A stretch of 64,000 nucleotides of DNA from the NCBI GenBank assembly GCA_016717345.1, contig JADKFR010000005.1, positions 1 through 64,000 on the forward strand, written 5' to 3'. Positions 62,616-64,000 of the stretch are shown piece by piece; positions within the stretch are counted from its first letter, which is position 1; the number at the start of each line of letters is the position of its first letter. The position numbers and the translations under genes were made by a program. The DNA comes from Propionibacteriaceae bacterium (GTDB lineage Bacteria > Actinomycetota > Actinomycetes > Propionibacteriales > Propionibacteriaceae). Under the pieces are notes generated by a model. That model made no database searches and was not told the origin of the DNA. It was given only the letters and a program-made list of their open reading frames with translations.

Positions 62616-62688
62616 AGCGAAGGGCGAGCAATACGGTTCCAGGGCCTGGCGGGCTGTTGTGGGATACTTTGCCTGCGTTCTGAGCCGA
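62616..62688. promoter_or_regulatory. Divergent intergenic region between cargo gene and Zn-ribbon gene
   Basis: About 70 bases between the inferred cargo start (62615) and the zinc-ribbon gene start (62689). It probably contains promoters in both directions; no distinct -35/-10 pair or operator was recognised. Confidence 0.3.
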
Positions 62689-63015
62689 ATGCCGGAGTGG
62701 AAGTGGGCACTGAAGATGCCGTTGGCGCTGACGTCTCGTTGCCCGACATGCAACGCTCTCTCCGCATCGTTTGTTCTTTACGAGATCGGTGAATCAGGCC
62801 CACGGAGTCCTTCATGTTCGCCGAGGCGTTGGGGACTGTCGACAGCTCGCCTGGTGTACGAGGCCCCGGGCGCAGGGGGCGTCCGTATCATCCCCCCGGA
62901 TGAGCTCCCAGAACTTCGGACTGCGCTCATGAGCGGCTCCGCCGCCCTCTCTCTCGTCGTGCCGGACCTCACGCCTGCAACCTGCCCTCGCGGTCATCCC
63001 TTGGCAGGAGACTGA
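62689..63015 (+). CDS. Small zinc-ribbon-like protein of the cargo region
   Basis: About 108 residues from ATG 62689 (ATG 62716 is an alternative). SRCPTCNALSASF provides a CxxC knuckle and TPATCPRGHPLAGD a CxxxH-like second half, with LVYEAPGAGGVRIIPPDEL between. It is cytoplasmic and of unknown function. Its position between two candidate cargo genes, in the opposite direction, leaves open an immunity or chaperone role; nothing in the sequence proves it. Confidence 0.5.
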   Translation: MPEWKWALKMPLALTSRCPTCNALSASFVLYEIGESGPRSPSCSPRRWGLSTARLVYEAPGAGGVRIIPPDELPELRTALMSGSAALSLVVPDLTPATCPRGHPLAGD

Positions 63016-63038
63016 GGTCCGGCCACACACCTTATCGA

Positions 63039-64000
63039 TCACGTGAGGTCGAGCTCCGCCACGGATGCGGGAAGGACGCCCTTGGGCACCGGGATGGCCC
63101 GGGCCATTTTGAGCAGACGCTCCTTCAACTCGTCCACTCGAGCGAGGTCCTCCGGCGTGGCGAGACCCTTCTTCTGGTTCGCCTCGATGCGGCGGATCTC
63201 CTCGTACTCATGATGAGAACCCTTGCCCTTGAACTGCAATGACTCCCTGGTGTGGAACTGAAGCTCCCAAACCTGACCGTTCTGGGACCGAAGTTGAACG
63301 TTGTACCCCCGATACGCACGTTCGTTTGGTTGCCCGATCTTGCCGTCTTGCCACCAGAAATTCTTGTCCTTGGGCTGGCCGCTGCTGTCTTCGACGACCT
63401 TGTGGCCAGCCGACTTCAGAGCAGCGAGAACCAAGTCGTGACCGTTGGCGTACTTGTCGATGGGAGCTGGATCGTGTACCGGAGCACGTCGCCGAGAGCG
63501 CCACCAACCTCCTTGACCTTATGGGGAGCGATGGGGTCTGAGTCCCGGTTGAGCTTGTCGGTGAGTGACTGCGCGTCTTGATCCGGTACTCGTACCCTTG
63601 GAGCGAGCCGCCGTGTGCGGCTGCGAGCGTCCGCACCAGACCAGTGATGGATGGCTCCGCTTCGCGCGCCTTGGTGATGAGCCGTTCCGCCTCCTTGAAC
63701 TGCAATCCCTGGAGCAGGGTCGGAGGAGTCCACTCCTCGGGATTGATTTTCGCCTCGACGCGGAACTTGCCTTCGCCAAGATCGTGCAGCAGAAGCGCCG
63801 CCAGCCGGTGCTTCGACCGGATGGGGGCCAGTTGGGCCTTCACACGTTCGGGAGTGATGTCCTTCTGGTGGAGCACGGCATTGGAGTCGAGGACCGCCTG
63901 GTGCACCGCGGCGCGCTTCTCTGCGTCAGTGCGCTGATCAACGCCGCTCAGCTTGCCTTTCACCCACTTCTTCCCGGCTTCAGCCTTGCCCTTGACCCAG
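63039..64000 (-). pseudogene. Candidate eCIS cargo with RelA/SpoT-like domain (partial, frameshifted)
   Basis: The gene enters from the right edge. The N-terminal visible part (KGKAEAGKKWVKGKLSGVDQ, ALLLHDLGEGKFRVEAKINP) resembles the Lys/Gly-rich and middle domains of eCIS cargo proteins. The C-terminal ~150 residues, spread over three frames, read GGALGDVLRYTIQLP, DKYANGHDLVLAALKSAGHK, AYRGYNVQLRSQNGQVWELQ, FHTRESLQFKGKGSHHEYEE. The YRGYN loop and the ELQFHT strand fit the RelA/SpoT synthetase fold (G-loop Tyr and catalytic Glu), as in small toxic synthetases. Frame changes near 63590 and 63455 break it, by indel or by decay. If intact it would make alarmone-like nucleotides or pyrophosphorylate tRNA in the target cell. 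Confidence 0.65.

Overview
The window is GC-rich DNA with GTG/ATG starts and many four-base ATGA or TGATG gene overlaps. Together with WXG100/FtsK-type genes, an MmyB-type regulator, MalT/SARP-type regulators and eukaryote-like Ser/Thr kinases, this points to an actinobacterium. A Propionibacteriales-like host is plausible, but nothing here fixes the genus. Many genes are interrupted by one- or two-base frame changes, so the sequence is either from a decaying accessory region or carries residual assembly indels.

Layout. 1-5.6 kb is the right end of an integrative element: Esx/type VII-like genes (FtsK-type ATPase end, coiled-coil plus ParB-like protein, two WXG100-like proteins, membrane proteins), an excisionase-like gene, a tyrosine integrase, and a tRNA 3'-end fragment as the probable attachment site. 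5.6-22 kb is a patchwork: a squalene-cyclase-like protein, a DUF2236 oxygenase, gene remnants meeting head-on at 9.28 kb, a 2-oxoacid dehydrogenase E2 plus acyl carrier protein, a regulator/alcohol dehydrogenase pair, an MNT/HEPN toxin-antitoxin pair, small stress-type proteins, a patatin fused to EF-hands, and several pseudogenes. 22.2-26 kb is an arsenic/thiol-type resistance cluster (ArsM, two ArsR regulators, TauE-type and ArsP/DUF318-type permeases, a small thioredoxin).

26.6-39 kb is the most distinctive part. It holds a zinc-ribbon/membrane/PQQ-propeller protein facing a divergent, translationally coupled module: a membrane protein with an N-terminal Ser/Thr kinase, a second YegI/TerY-P-type kinase and an FHA-like end; a secreted protein; a von Willebrand A (TerY/YegL-like) protein; a PP2C phosphatase; and a receptor kinase with 14 RCC1 repeats outside the membrane. 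Then come a pyruvate/acetoin-type E1 alpha/beta pair with a lone lipoyl domain, a HicAB toxin-antitoxin pair with two perfect operator dyads, a zinc-ribbon/YVTN-propeller membrane protein, a MalT-like/SARP regulator and an ATC-hydrolase-like protein.

47.7-64 kb is an extracellular contractile injection system (eCIS), all transcribed leftward: sheath, tube proteins, LysM adaptor, VgrG-type spike, PAAR tip, gp25, baseplate J, tail protein, and at the downstream end an Hsp70-like/membrane/propeller fusion. Upstream lie two candidate cargo proteins, one with an HEKEH motif after an eCIS-type leader and one with a RelA/SpoT-like synthetase domain that runs off the window.

Working hypothesis (inference): four single-pass proteins, each joining a different cytoplasmic module to an extracytoplasmic beta-propeller, together with the kinase/vWA/phosphatase module and the MalT-SARP regulator, form an envelope-sensing signalling network placed next to, and perhaps controlling, the eCIS and its toxic cargo.
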